A stretch of DNA of 64,000 nucleotides from Tranzscheliella williamsii (lineage: Eukaryota; Basidiomycota; Ustilaginomycetes; Ustilaginales; Ustilaginaceae). Positions 38,303 through 48,257 of this stretch are shown piece by piece. The notes below the pieces were generated by a model, which saw only the letters and a program-made list of their open reading frames with translations, was not told the origin of the DNA and ran no database searches. The number at the start of each line of letters is the position of its first letter. Within the stretch, counting starts at the first letter, position 1. The stretch is from assembly GCA_023212725.1 (NCBI GenBank), contig JALBYF010000003.1, forward strand, positions 1 to 64,000. The letters run 5' to 3'. Made by a program: the position numbers and the translations under genes.

Positions 38303-41300
38303 CTACTGGTTTGCGCCTGAGGCATGTGTCTCGACGACGATGCCGGCGGCGACGGTCTCGCCGTTCATGCGGAGGAGGATGCGGGCCATCTCCTTGTTGG
38401 TGCGTGCGTCCTCGAGGGGGATGCCGCTGCTCTGGCCGGGGGTGGCACGGGGCTTGACGGCGATGCGAACGAGGGCGGTGGAGCCCCTGGTGAGCACGCG
38501 CGGCTGCTTCTTGGCGACGGCACCAGTGGCCTTGTCGAGCAGAGCAACAAGCTCGGTCAGGTTGGCGGCAATGTTGGCCGAGTGGTGGAAAAGCTCGATG
38601 CTGGTGCCGGCAACCAGCGGATAGCTGGGCTCGAAGACCAGGATCTGCGCCAGAAACGAATCGTACAGCTCGACCGGCTGCGCCGGCGAACACAGCACCG
38701 CTCCCACGCCAATGTGGATCGCGTCGATCCCGCTCAGGTAGACCGTCACGTTGGCACCCGCCACCGCCCATGGCGCCGCCTCCGCGTCCACCTCAATCGC
38801 CCGAACAATGCCAGACTCGTCTCCCGGCACAGACCGCACCCGGTCGCCGATCTGGACAATGCCACTGACCACTCGCCCGGAAACGCCAACGCCGGACGCG
38901 ATGGCCGTCTGCCCCTTGAAGACATTAGTGACCGGCAGCCGCAACGGCCCGTCCAGCTGGCGAACCGGCGGCTCCAGTGTATCCAAAACGTCGACCAGTG
39001 TCGGGCCGTCGTACCACAGCGAGAGCCGACCTCCCTCTTCACGGACAGCAAGATTCTCGCCGACAGATCCGCCGCATGGGACAAAGCGAACCTTGTTGGT
39101 GTCGAAGCCGCACGACGCCAGGAACGGTCGCACCTTGGCGACAATTTCATCGTACCGCGCCTGATTGTAATCAACTGCGTCTAGCTTGTTGACCACGACA
39201 ACCACCTGCTGGACGCCTAAGCTCCTTACCAACAAGGCATGTTCTCGCGTCTGGCCGCCCGGGCCAAAGCCAGCTTCGAAGGCGCCCAGGATAGAGTCGA
39301 TGACCAAGAGCGCCGAATCCGCCTGCGCTGCGCCGGATATCATGTTGGGGATAAAGTCACGATGCCCCGGTGCATCTAGCAGCGTAAAGGAGCGGTGCTC
39401 GGTGGTGAAGTGATCTTGGGCAACCTCGATTGTTACGCCGCGCTCTCGCTCTTCCTCGGAAGAATCCAACGCCCATGCATACGCAAAACTGCCTTTGCCT
39501 ATCTTCTGTGAAGCTCGCTCGTTGGACGAATAGTCACGCTGCGAGAGCGACCCAAGCTCGAGGAGCATCCTCCCCATGAGTGTGGATTTACCAGCATCGA
39601 CATGACCTGTAGCACAGTAGCAGGCCGACTCGGCGTAAGTAAGGCGGTAGGAAGGCCGCGTATAAGTAGCACGGCAAAGGACTTACCAACCACCACCAGA
39701 CTAAGCTCGGCTTTTCCTTCACGCTCCCGTTTCCTATACTCGTCGATGATCCGCTCCTGTGCGATGCCTACCGGTGTGGACATGGCGCTCTGAGCGGCAC
39801 TGCCAGCAGAACCGGCTGAAGATGCAGTTTTGCCGCCTGAGATTCCCATGGTCTCGATCTCGTTCCGCAGCTGGCTCAGGCTGGTCCCGCCGTGCTTGGA
39901 TCCTCCTGCCGCTGCTCTGTGTGCTTGCCCTACGGCAGTCTTGCGATGTAGCGGCGTGGACGTGCCGGAAGCAGGCGCCGAGGCTGACGCTGCAGCCGCC
40001 TTCTTAGCAGCTGGTGGAGAGATGGTAGAAAGAGATTGGATTCAGTATTGCGCTATAATATACTGCCGCAGAACAAGGGTCTTCGCGATGGCGCCGCCTG
40101 CTTCTGTCTGCTTGGTCCCAGCCGCTGTGACGATTATGAGCCCAGACGCGTCCCTTCACGAGCCTTCAAGACAATGTCATCTGGGCTCGGACCTTGGAAG
40201 GCTTTTCTGACCAAGTCGACCTGCGCTGAGTCTGGTACTGGCTTTCCTCCCAGGTAAAGATCGAAGAGAGAATCGCCAGGGACTGGCGGGTGTCTTTCTG
40301 GCGCAGCCACCAGCTGGTCCTTTCCGTCGCGTGTACCTGCAATCATGCTCTTGTGGGAGAGCTGAGAACGAGCGCTCGAAACGCCTTGCGGATAGTGTGG
40401 AGCGGCCACAGGGGCCTGGGGGAAGAGCGCGGATATTGGGATCCCCGATCCGTAGCACGTAGTCGGAATGGACCGAGCTTTCTGCTCAGCGGCTTCAGCT
40501 TCCGCCAATGCTTTTACTTCAGGGCCAGCGGTCCGCTGCTGTCGATTCGCCAGCATACGTTGCTGAAGCTTGGACAAAGGCTTTGAAGCGGACGCTTGTT
40601 CTGACGCGGGAGGTGTCGAGGACGTAGCGACGGAAGGCGTGGCGGTAGCCTCGCGGTTGGCCACTGGAGACGGGCGAGGTAAACTGGCGCCAGCGGCTTG
40701 ACGTCCTGCGGCCAATGCGGCGAGCTTGCTTGGACGGCCGAATCCCAAGGTGGACTGCGGCGGCAGAGGGGTCGCCACAGGTGTTGAGGCGGAAGAAGGG
40801 TTGGCGAGGTGAACTTGGCCAGAAAGCGATGGAGGCTGCTCGGCTGGTCTCTTGGCGCTGGATCTCGCCGCAAGGGCAGAGAGCTTGGATGCAGGTTTCG
40901 AAGAAGAGGCAGCTGATGGTTCTTGGCCGTCTCGTAAAGCCGGGGTGGTTGGTGCGGAAAGAGGCTGAGCCTTCAAATGATGCGGCGCCAGTGCGGCCAA
41001 ATTGCGTTTGGCCATGCCGGATCTCCCCCCCGTTGCCAGGCCGCGTAGCCCCCTAGCCGGACCGCTGGACATCCCGCGTCCCCTGCGGATCTCTGCTCTT
41101 CTGTCATGTTGCAGTGAAAGGGACTGTAGCGCCGAGAGCGTCGAGCGATCGTGTTCTGCATCAGAAAGGTCTAGTTGGCCATCTGACTCACCTTGCCTCT
41201 GTTTGTCCTTTTCGGCTTTGGCTTCTCTCCTGCTCTTCTCTTCGACCAGCTGGGTGACTGCGGTGTCTACGTCGAAGTAAGCCTCCCAGAGTATATCCTT

Positions 41301-41594
41301 GATCTCTCTTTCCGTAAAACCGTGGGTGCTGGAAGGGCCCAACACCTCAAGTGTCTGGGCATAGGCCTCAGTCATGGCATCATGATCTTCAGCCGAGAGG
41401 TTCTCTGCAGAGCCGATTCGTGCGGAAGGATGCAGCACAGATCGATTGATAGGTAAGGCCACGAACTGACAACCTCACCACTTTAGTGGTATGCAAGAGG
41501 ATGGCCGCTTACCGTAAGGATCTTCATCAGAATAGTCGTCCTCAGCAAGCTCCTCGTCAAGATCGAGATTACGGATTGCCCTGTGTCTTGACAT
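38303..41594 (-). CDS. HBS1: Ribosome-rescue GTPase Hbs1
   Basis: Hbs1 is the eRF3-like GTPase that with Dom34/Pelota rescues stalled ribosomes in no-go and non-stop decay. Four exons join in frame: 41513-41594, 40160-41404, 39687-40010 and 38303-39606, with introns of 108, 149 and 80 bp, giving about 984 residues. The N-terminal Hbs1 domain runs from MSRHRAIRNL through TEREIKDILWEAYFDVDTAV. A low-complexity linker follows with PSPDDIVLKA, the usual lead-in to the GTPase. The third intron interrupts the P-loop (GHVDAGKST), whose Gly codon is split. G3 is DAPGH and G4 is NKLD, followed by the elongation-factor-type domains II and III. Exon 1 was chosen because other acceptor sites break frame or leave an implausibly short intron. 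Confidence 0.92.
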
Positions 41595-42010
41595 GGTTCT
41601 TGTGCTGCAGCTGCTGGTCCAGTGGCAGAAGAGGTGGTGGTAGGATGGTGTTGCGCCGATTGCTAATCGAAAGAAGAGCTAGTCCAGAGCCCCGCTCTGT
41701 GACTGTTCAGTGACGTATGGCTGAGCGCACAGAGGGATGCGCTTTGGGCCATTTCCAACTACGCTTGTCCAATTGGCTGTGCGCTGAGCCAGCTTTTTCA
41801 TCAATTGATTCCCGTAAAAGAACAGATGTGGCGAACATATTCGATAAAAAAGCGACAAAAAAAGGACACTAGAAATGCGACCGATATTGGCAACCTCGAA
41901 GCGACCCTATGCCGTCGATGGAGAAGCTAAGGTGGAGTGGTCTATTGCAAGGCGCTCAAGCGAAATCAGACGGACAGTCGTGGGGATGAGGGGAACAGAG
42001 CTGGGTAGGG
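41595..42010. other. Intergenic, AIM41 3' region and HBS1 promoter
   Basis: This 416-bp gap separates two minus-strand genes. Poly-A tracts occur near 41846-41865. No further feature was recognised. Confidence 0.45.
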
Positions 42011-42530
42011 TCATTTTGGTGGGAGGAGCTGCTCCAGGATGTGCGCCTCCTTGTCCTCCTGCTCGGCGAGGTCTTCGCGCGGGGGCTTGGCGGCTCTGAA
42101 CTGCTTTGCCGTGTCCCTGCGTCGCGCGGCGGCCTTGGCGATCAATTTCGAGACCTTTGAGATCTGGTTGCCCTTCTGCTTGGACGAGTACTGTAGCTCC
42201 GACACGATGGAGCGCAGCACGGTCGAGGTGACCGTGTCTTTCGCCTTCATCGCCTCCTTGATCCCGCCCTTGATCTTCTGCAGCAGCGCCCCCTCCGGAT
42301 CCTCGGTAGCAGGGATGCCAACGTCTGGCTTGTTTGAAGCGCGACCAGAGGCTATCAGGAAAGGCAAGACAATGGAAAACACCGATGACAAACGTCAGCT
42401 GCTGATAGCGTCACCGTCGTAACACACACTGCGTCGACTTACTGGAGATGCAGTGGCTGCCTGCAGGCAGCAACTGCACCTGCTGCCGCAACAGCCCGCG
42501 GCCGGACGAGAACATGGTCCGCGAGAGCAT
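42011..42530 (-). CDS. AIM41: Mitochondrial GatB/YqeY-domain protein, Aim41 type
   Basis: Two exons join in frame: 42443-42530 and 42011-42351, across a 91-bp GTAAGT...TAG intron, giving 142 residues. Exon 1 encodes an Arg/Ser/Leu-rich, acid-free N-terminus (MLSRTMFSSGRGLLRQQ) typical of a mitochondrial presequence. The rest is the YqeY domain: LLQKIKGGIKEAMKAKDTV, then TSTVLRSIVSELQYSSKQKG, and near the C-terminus EAHILEQLLPPK. YqeY domains resemble the tRNA-binding tail of the GatB amidotransferase subunit. The yeast homologue AIM41 affects mitochondrial inheritance, but its molecular role is not settled. The protein stops shortly after the LLPPK motif and is therefore shorter at the C-terminus than bacterial YqeY. 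Confidence 0.82.
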
Positions 42531-42928
42531 CGTGTGGGTAACTCTACAATGCTGGTCGCCTCGAGCGGATGCTATGGTGAGCAGACGCAGCCTAGCTGAA
42601 TCATAGTTGGACAGTTGCAACAACGAACACCGCTCTTGAATTTCCATGCATTCAACACTCACACTCTTCACCAGCACTCATTTCAGCTTAGTTGACTGGA
42701 ATCAACGCGGACATACGCTATGGCCGCCAGTCGTCTCACGCCACATATCATCGGGCCTCTCTGTCAGCTCGAGGATGTGCTTCGAAAACCCATGTCCAAT
42801 GTGGAATGGTTTGCGTGATTGGGCTAGGTGTGTGTCAGGCGCAAGCAAGGAGAGCCACAGATTCGATGGTCTAGAGTGGGTGTACAAGGGGTATGTATGC
42901 GATGCGGGTTGCTAAGAGCAGGAAAGCT
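42531..42928. other. Intergenic, kinesin 3' region and AIM41 promoter
   Basis: This 398-bp gap lies between two minus-strand genes. Nothing beyond ordinary sequence is seen. Confidence 0.4.
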
Positions 42929-45808
42929 CTACTTGGACGAGAAGAACCAGCTGGATCTGGCTTTGGGCGAGTTGTCGTTGTTGCCCGCGTTCATCACGCC
43001 CTGACGGGCGGCGATGGGTCCAGGCTGGGGTCCCCCGGTCGGTCCGCCGCCGCGCAGTGGCTTGGCGATGCGGCCAAAGCTGAGCGGGCCCGCAGCCGCA
43101 CCCACTCCCGCCTGCCCACGCAGCTGGTTGGCGTGATGCAGACGCTCCTTGACCGCTTGCAGCTGCTCTTCAAACTTGCGGTTCTGCATCATCAGCTTCT
43201 CTTGGCTCTCCATCAGATGCTGTTCCAGCGCCTGGATGCGCTCGTTTCTCGCAAGCAGCTTTCGCTCCGCAATCGAGACCTCCTTCTTCAGGCTGCTGTT
43301 CTGCTCGACCAGCTGCTTTTGCACATTGGTCAGCTGCTCCAAGTTGCGCTCCAGGAACGCCATCTTCTTCTGCTGCGCCTTGGAGTTGCTGCTTCGTACC
43401 ACATTGTTGTACTGCTCGCGCGACTCGTCCAGCGAAATCTCGAGTTCGACCACCTTCTCGCACCGGTTCTGCAGGTCCCGCATCAGCGACTTCTTCATCG
43501 TGTCAAACTCGGACAGCTGCGAGGCCATCGTCTTGCGCACTCGCTCCAGTTCGCGAGCCGACTCGGCAAGGTTCTTCCCTCCCTCTACGCCTGCGGCCGT
43601 GACGGCAAATGCCCTCTTCAGTTCCTCATTGGTGCTCTTCAGGTTGTCGTTGGTGGAAACCAGAGTGGCGACCTCCTTAGCCTTGAGTTCCATCTGTCGC
43701 TTCAGATCGACAATCTCGCTAGCTTGAGCGTCGCGTTTGGATGCATATTGCGCTTCCAGCTTAGACTTGAGGTCCTCCATGGTAACGTCAACATTGACAT
43801 GGTTTGCTTCTTCGGCCTTGATCGAGCTGTTGAGCAGCTCTTCGTACTCGGCTTCCAGACTGGCGAAGCGGCTTTCCAGCTCTTGTCGTCGTTCGTGGAG
43901 CAGCTCATTCTCCTCTTGCGCCTGCCGGACACGGTCCGTCTGCTCGCGCACCATGCTCTGGCTATCCAGCAACTGTTCGCGGAGCGTCGACAGATCGTCT
44001 GCGGACAAGGCGCCGGTTGCTCCGGCAGCGCCGGCACTTTCCAGCTTGCTGAGCGTTTCTCTAATCTGCTCTTCCTTTTCCGAGACGATGCCCTGGTTAA
44101 AGTCGGCCATCATCTGCGCCATCCTCTCGGCTTTCTTGCGTTCCTTGCCCTCCTGCGAGGGGTCTTTGACGCTCTTTGCAGATTCTGCAAGCGACTTGCG
44201 AAGCTCCTCCAGCTCGTTTGAGAGGTCTTTGTTCTGTTCCTTGAGGATATCGAGGGTGATGGTCGCATCCTTATGTTCGTACGTGACCCGCTCAAGCTGG
44301 AGCTTGATCTCATTGATCTCGGACGTCATCGACTTGTTGTCCTTGGACAGCGTTGCCTCCTGTTCGCGGTAGAAGGATAGCTCTTGCGTCGCTTCTCGCA
44401 GCGAGGTTTCGGCGGCCTTGAGAGCGATCTCCTTTTCTGAGATCTGATCGCTGAGCTCATTTTCTCTGCGCAGAAACTCGTCCCTCTCGTCTTTGTCGAG
44501 AGAGACCGCAGAGGGTGTGTCAGGACGAGACGCCAACTCGCGGAGGCCTTCCACGGCAGGTGTGATAGGCCTCGATTGGGTGCTGGGTGTGGCGGGGGCT
44601 GGAGCCACGGCGGCGCCCTGGCCCACAACTACCTTGCTGGCATCGGCCCATTCAGATTCAGGGACTTTGCCTCCTGAACGCCAGGTCTTAAGCTCTGCTT
44701 CGAGGTTAGCAATGTACTGCTGGTACTTTTCATTGTCAGCTTTGGACTTTTTGAGCAACGCCTTGAGCTCAGCAGGAGACAGCTCGGCATTGACCCGAGC
44801 CTTGTTCTTAATGCTCTTGGCTCGAACACCGAACCGCAGCGTCCCGAGCGTCTCGTCGGCGTTGTAAACACATGGTGAGGCATTGACGATGAGTGTAGTG
44901 CGCGAGTTACCTCCGAGGGATTCCTGCAGGATTCGTGTGAGCTTTGAGTCTCGGTATGGAATGTGTGACGACTTGCCATCCGTCAAAGAGTTGATGACCA
45001 TACCGAGGGCGGATAGACTCTTGTTAATCTTCTTAGCTTCTTCCAACGTTTGGCCACTGGCGCCGGTCTTGCCAACCTTTTCGGAACCAGCCAAGTCGAC
45101 TAGATAGAGGTTTCCGGACTTCTGACTACCTGTTTCTGTGTTTCTCTGCTGAATGGTGATCAGGAAGATGGAATGCGATCGCGAGGACTCGGCATTCATA
45201 TTGGTAGAAGAGACGGCTCTGGCCAGGCCGCCCTGGCGCATGATCTCGTAAACGTCGGCCTGGCCACCCACGTAAAAGTCGGAGAGGCCTTTGACATAGA
45301 CCCCCTTGTTTTTCTCTTCATGAACCTGGAGGTTGTCGTTCTGGGGAGCAAGCAAGTCTCTGATCTTCTCCATGTAGATCTCCATGTACGAGACCTTGAC
45401 AAGGTACTCGAGGTGCGGAGGACTGGCCATGATGTTTTCAAAGATCTGCTCGGTGATGCGTGGGATGATGCCTTTGAGATCATCGTTGTCGATGTCGGAA
45501 CCCATCATGGTGAACGTTTTACCGGAGCCGGTCTGACCGTAGGCGAAAATGGTACCGTTGTAACCGTTGAGCACATCGTCGACGGTCTCCTTGATGCCGA
45601 ACTCGAAAACATCGCGTTGCATTGTGCCCATGGGAAAAACACGGTCGAAGGTGAAGCCGCCGGCCTCAGGACCGGACGTAGACACGCCTCGTGTCATCCT
45701 GACCAAGGTACCATCTGAGCTGAAATCAACAACGATGTCGCTACCCTCCCGAGCCTCGATGGCATTGGGCGGACGAAATCGACAGACTACCTTGATATTA
45801 CTCGACAT
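42929..45808 (-). CDS. kin2: Conventional kinesin heavy chain (kinesin-1)
   Basis: Kinesin-1 carries vesicles and other motors toward microtubule plus ends and supports hyphal tip growth. The 959-residue protein starts at the ATG at 45808 with SNIKVVCRFRPPN. The motor domain covers about residues 1-330, with P-loop YGQTGSGKTFTMMG, switch I NAESSRSHSIF and switch II DLAGSEKVGKTGASG. A neck and long coiled-coil stalk (about 340-890) follow. The tail has the autoinhibitory IAK motif in GRIAKPLRGGG, as in fungal conventional kinesins, which lack light chains. Length matches fungal kinesin-1 (about 930-970). In Ustilago maydis this motor was named Kin2. No introns are needed. It is divergent from UBLCP1. 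Confidence 0.95.
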   Translation of the reverse strand: MSSNIKVVCRFRPPNAIEAREGSDIVVDFSSDGTLVRMTRGVSTSGPEAGGFTFDRVFPMGTMQRDVFEFGIKETVDDVLNGYNGTIFAYGQTGSGKTFTMMGSDIDNDDLKGIIPRITEQIFENIMASPPHLEYLVKVSYMEIYMEKIRDLLAPQNDNLQVHEEKNKGVYVKGLSDFYVGGQADVYEIMRQGGLARAVSSTNMNAESSRSHSIFLITIQQRNTETGSQKSGNLYLVDLAGSEKVGKTGASGQTLEEAKKINKSLSALGMVINSLTDGKSSHIPYRDSKLTRILQESLGGNSRTTLIVNASPCVYNADETLGTLRFGVRAKSIKNKARVNAELSPAELKALLKKSKADNEKYQQYIANLEAELKTWRSGGKVPESEWADASKVVVGQGAAVAPAPATPSTQSRPITPAVEGLRELASRPDTPSAVSLDKDERDEFLRRENELSDQISEKEIALKAAETSLREATQELSFYREQEATLSKDNKSMTSEINEIKLQLERVTYEHKDATITLDILKEQNKDLSNELEELRKSLAESAKSVKDPSQEGKERKKAERMAQMMADFNQGIVSEKEEQIRETLSKLESAGAAGATGALSADDLSTLREQLLDSQSMVREQTDRVRQAQEENELLHERRQELESRFASLEAEYEELLNSSIKAEEANHVNVDVTMEDLKSKLEAQYASKRDAQASEIVDLKRQMELKAKEVATLVSTNDNLKSTNEELKRAFAVTAAGVEGGKNLAESARELERVRKTMASQLSEFDTMKKSLMRDLQNRCEKVVELEISLDESREQYNNVVRSSNSKAQQKKMAFLERNLEQLTNVQKQLVEQNSSLKKEVSIAERKLLARNERIQALEQHLMESQEKLMMQNRKFEEQLQAVKERLHHANQLRGQAGVGAAAGPLSFGRIAKPLRGGGPTGGPQPGPIAARQGVMNAGNNDNSPKARSSWFFSSK

Positions 45809-46511
45809 CTTGGGCTAGTGTCTTGCTGACAAGCGATTGCAAAGTGACTGAGTTGCAATGGGTCGAGGTGGTGGCCAGCGACCAGGACCTTGGGCTTGAC
45901 GATGCTCCCCACGTGTAGACGCGCAGCAGGCGGAGAGCCAAAGAGCTTCAATCAGCTTGGTTGCGCGATGGGTGAGGCGAGAGGGAGAGGGAGCGGCAGA
46001 AGCCGAGAAGCCAAGAACGACGGAGGTGTGAGGTGTGTTGCTTGGAGGTGGGATGTGGTAGGGAGAACAGACAACACCTGCGCTTTCTCTGAGCGATATC
46101 GAAGTGCAATTCAGGTGTTGGCTTTACTTGTAGCGTTCAGCGTCGACAGCGCTGATTGAACTGTTGATGTGCGCCGCCGCACGCAATCGCAATCCCAATC
46201 CTTTCACCGCCTCCGGCAACGCTTTCCAGCACATCAACTCAAGGCTGAGACCGGTAAAGTCGCGTCTCGACAATGTTAGATCTTCCTATTGTCGAGCTGA
46301 TCCCAACAGGTGTTGAAGTGTTGGACTCTCGCACGCGTCATCCCAGATCACTCAAATGCTGGTGAATCACAAAGTGAATCACAATGCCTCCACTGTTATG
46401 CAGATGGAATGCATTGCATGCTCTGACCCACCTCTCAGCTGAGGTCACTCCGTGACCACATCCTCTCGTCCAGCCAGCCATCTGACGAGGGCTCAGCTCC
46501 GATAATATAGA
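45809..46511. other. Divergent intergenic region, kinesin / UBLCP1
   Basis: This 703-bp region should contain both promoters. Two closely spaced GTGAATCACAA copies occur at about 46362-46383. No other element is recognised. Confidence 0.45.
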
Positions 46512-47726
46512 ATGTCTGGGGCATCACTGGTGTCGGGGCCAGCTTCGGAGCCGGAAGTCGATGTCGTCGAGAATGCGGTAGTCCAGCCGGCCCATGTTGT
46601 ACCATCCGAAGGATCTTCTTGTGCAGGAGGAACCGCTTCCTCAGCTAACGAGTCCTTCTTACTCTTCTCAGTCAAATACACGGGCTCAGTGCTCTCTGTG
46701 AGGCTGAGCGAGAATGACACCGTAGCCGACCTCAGAGCGATTCTCTTCTCTTTGACGGACGTGCCACCGGAGAGCCAGAAGCTTCTAGGCATGGTCAAGG
46801 GCAAGCAGCCGGCCGACGACATCAACCTCGGTCAAATACCTTTTGCGCCTTTCGCCTTGCGAAAACGGGCTACCCCCGCCACCCCGGCTGGCACGACAGC
46901 GTCAGGAGAACGTTCTCTTGTCAGCTCATCCGAAGCACCGTGTAAGCTCCAAGTGCAGTTTACCCTGCTCGGTACTCCGGAGGCAGACAGATTCAAAGAC
47001 CAAATCGACAGCGCTACTCTTCCCGGAGACCTTGGAGATGCAAACAAAGACGTTGACTATCTCGAGGAGCCAGTGACAGAAGAATTCGTGGAACCAAGTA
47101 CGGATCCCAAGAATCTAGCCAAACTGACCAGAGTCATCGAGAGATTCTCTGATTTCTCGGTGATCACTCCGCCTAGGCCAGGCAAGCGCCTGTTGGTCCT
47201 TGATCTTGACTACACGATTGCGGATACAAAAAGACTGCTGGACGCTAACAGCCCCGCTTCGCTTTCGGCAAGACCTGGCCTGCACGAGCTGCTAACGGCT
47301 GTCTATCCGCACTATGACATCTGCATTTGGTCACAAACCTCCTGGCGATGGCTCGAGGTCAAGCTTGTGGAGCTCAACATGCTCGCTCATCCCGGCTACA
47401 GCATTTCCTTTGTCCTAGACCGCACACCGATGTTCAGCATCAAGACCAAGGAGAAGAAGCATGAAGTGAAAGCACTCGAACTGATATGGCGCAGATGGCC
47501 GCAAATCTACGGCTCACATAACACCATCCATATTGACGACCTATCTAGAAACTTTGCCATGAATCCCAGGAACGGTCTTAAAATCAAACCTTACAAGAAC
47601 TCGCCGTGCTTTGACACTGAGCTGAGCGCCCTTAAAAGGTATCTTTTGCAGTTGGCACATCCCTCGGTTAATGACTTCACAGCGCTCAGGCACAGCGAGT
47701 GGAAGCACTTCCTGGGTCCCGAGTGA
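46512..47726 (+). CDS. UBLCP1: Ubiquitin-like-domain CTD phosphatase (UBLCP1 type)
   Basis: The 404-residue protein has an N-terminal ubiquitin-like fold (about residues 48-155, interrupted by a Thr/Ala/Ser-rich insert at 118-140) and a C-terminal FCP/SCP phosphatase domain. The catalytic DxDxT motif is DLDYT at 231-235. YDICIWSQTSWRWLEVKL and IHIDDLSRNFAMNPRNGLKI, which carries the second acidic motif, are specific to the UBLCP1 subgroup. In animals this enzyme binds the proteasome regulatory particle through its ubiquitin-like domain and dephosphorylates nuclear proteasomes. The role here is inferred from that. The ATG at 46512 is used and there is no intron. Confidence 0.92.
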   Translation: MSGASLVSGPASEPEVDVVENAVVQPAHVVPSEGSSCAGGTASSANESFLLFSVKYTGSVLSVRLSENDTVADLRAILFSLTDVPPESQKLLGMVKGKQPADDINLGQIPFAPFALRKRATPATPAGTTASGERSLVSSSEAPCKLQVQFTLLGTPEADRFKDQIDSATLPGDLGDANKDVDYLEEPVTEEFVEPSTDPKNLAKLTRVIERFSDFSVITPPRPGKRLLVLDLDYTIADTKRLLDANSPASLSARPGLHELLTAVYPHYDICIWSQTSWRWLEVKLVELNMLAHPGYSISFVLDRTPMFSIKTKEKKHEVKALELIWRRWPQIYGSHNTIHIDDLSRNFAMNPRNGLKIKPYKNSPCFDTELSALKRYLLQLAHPSVNDFTALRHSEWKHFLGPE

Positions 47727-48257
47727 GCAGTTGCGGCGATGCATGCCATCCATAACGTCCAATTGCGGTGCACATGGCTCTCACCAGTGTTAGCATCGAG
47801 CCTACCTGTACTGTATCTGGACCCCTTCCAGCCGCATTGATACATGTCACTTGTTTTGTACTATCCACTAGTCGACGGCCTGAAGTGACGTCTGTGTATT
47901 AGATCGGGTTCCAGACCGCAGGTACTGAAGCCGAGACCGGACTCTGACTTCCTTGACTGATGATCAGTGGTTCCTGACAGCCCCTTGCTCAGATGGTCAT
48001 TGATGAACGGTGGCGACTGCGGTGTAAGTGGACGGGTGTATGTCTCGGCCCGTGTGGACCCCGGATATGTACGTAATGTGATTTGTAATTATGGTGGATT
48101 TACGGTGAGGCTGGATTCTCCGCGATTTTGGTGCTTTAGAAAATGCCACTGCGACTTCCATTCATGCTGTCTTCCACCATTGACTATCGATCGTGTCTTG
48201 CCGCTACCGCCTTGTGGAACCACGGTCTCAGAGGCCATCACCCGACTGCTGGGCGAG
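47727..48257. other. Intergenic, UBLCP1 3' region and phytoene desaturase leader
   Basis: The frame of the phytoene desaturase stays open upstream to 47967, but the residues encoded there do not resemble the family. A GTAAGT at about 48024 could be the donor of a 5'-UTR intron. I treat the region as leader and promoter. Confidence 0.45.

Noticed and set aside
41466..41512. Shorter HBS1 intron 1 (39-47 bp) using nearer AG acceptors
   Set aside because: One choice breaks the reading frame and the other gives an implausibly short intron; the acceptor at 41405 keeps frame and restores the conserved NLSAEDHDAM segment.
47967..48257. 97-codon upstream extension of the phytoene desaturase frame
   Set aside because: It begins with GTG, is unlike any desaturase N-terminus, and contains a likely splice donor; treated as leader.
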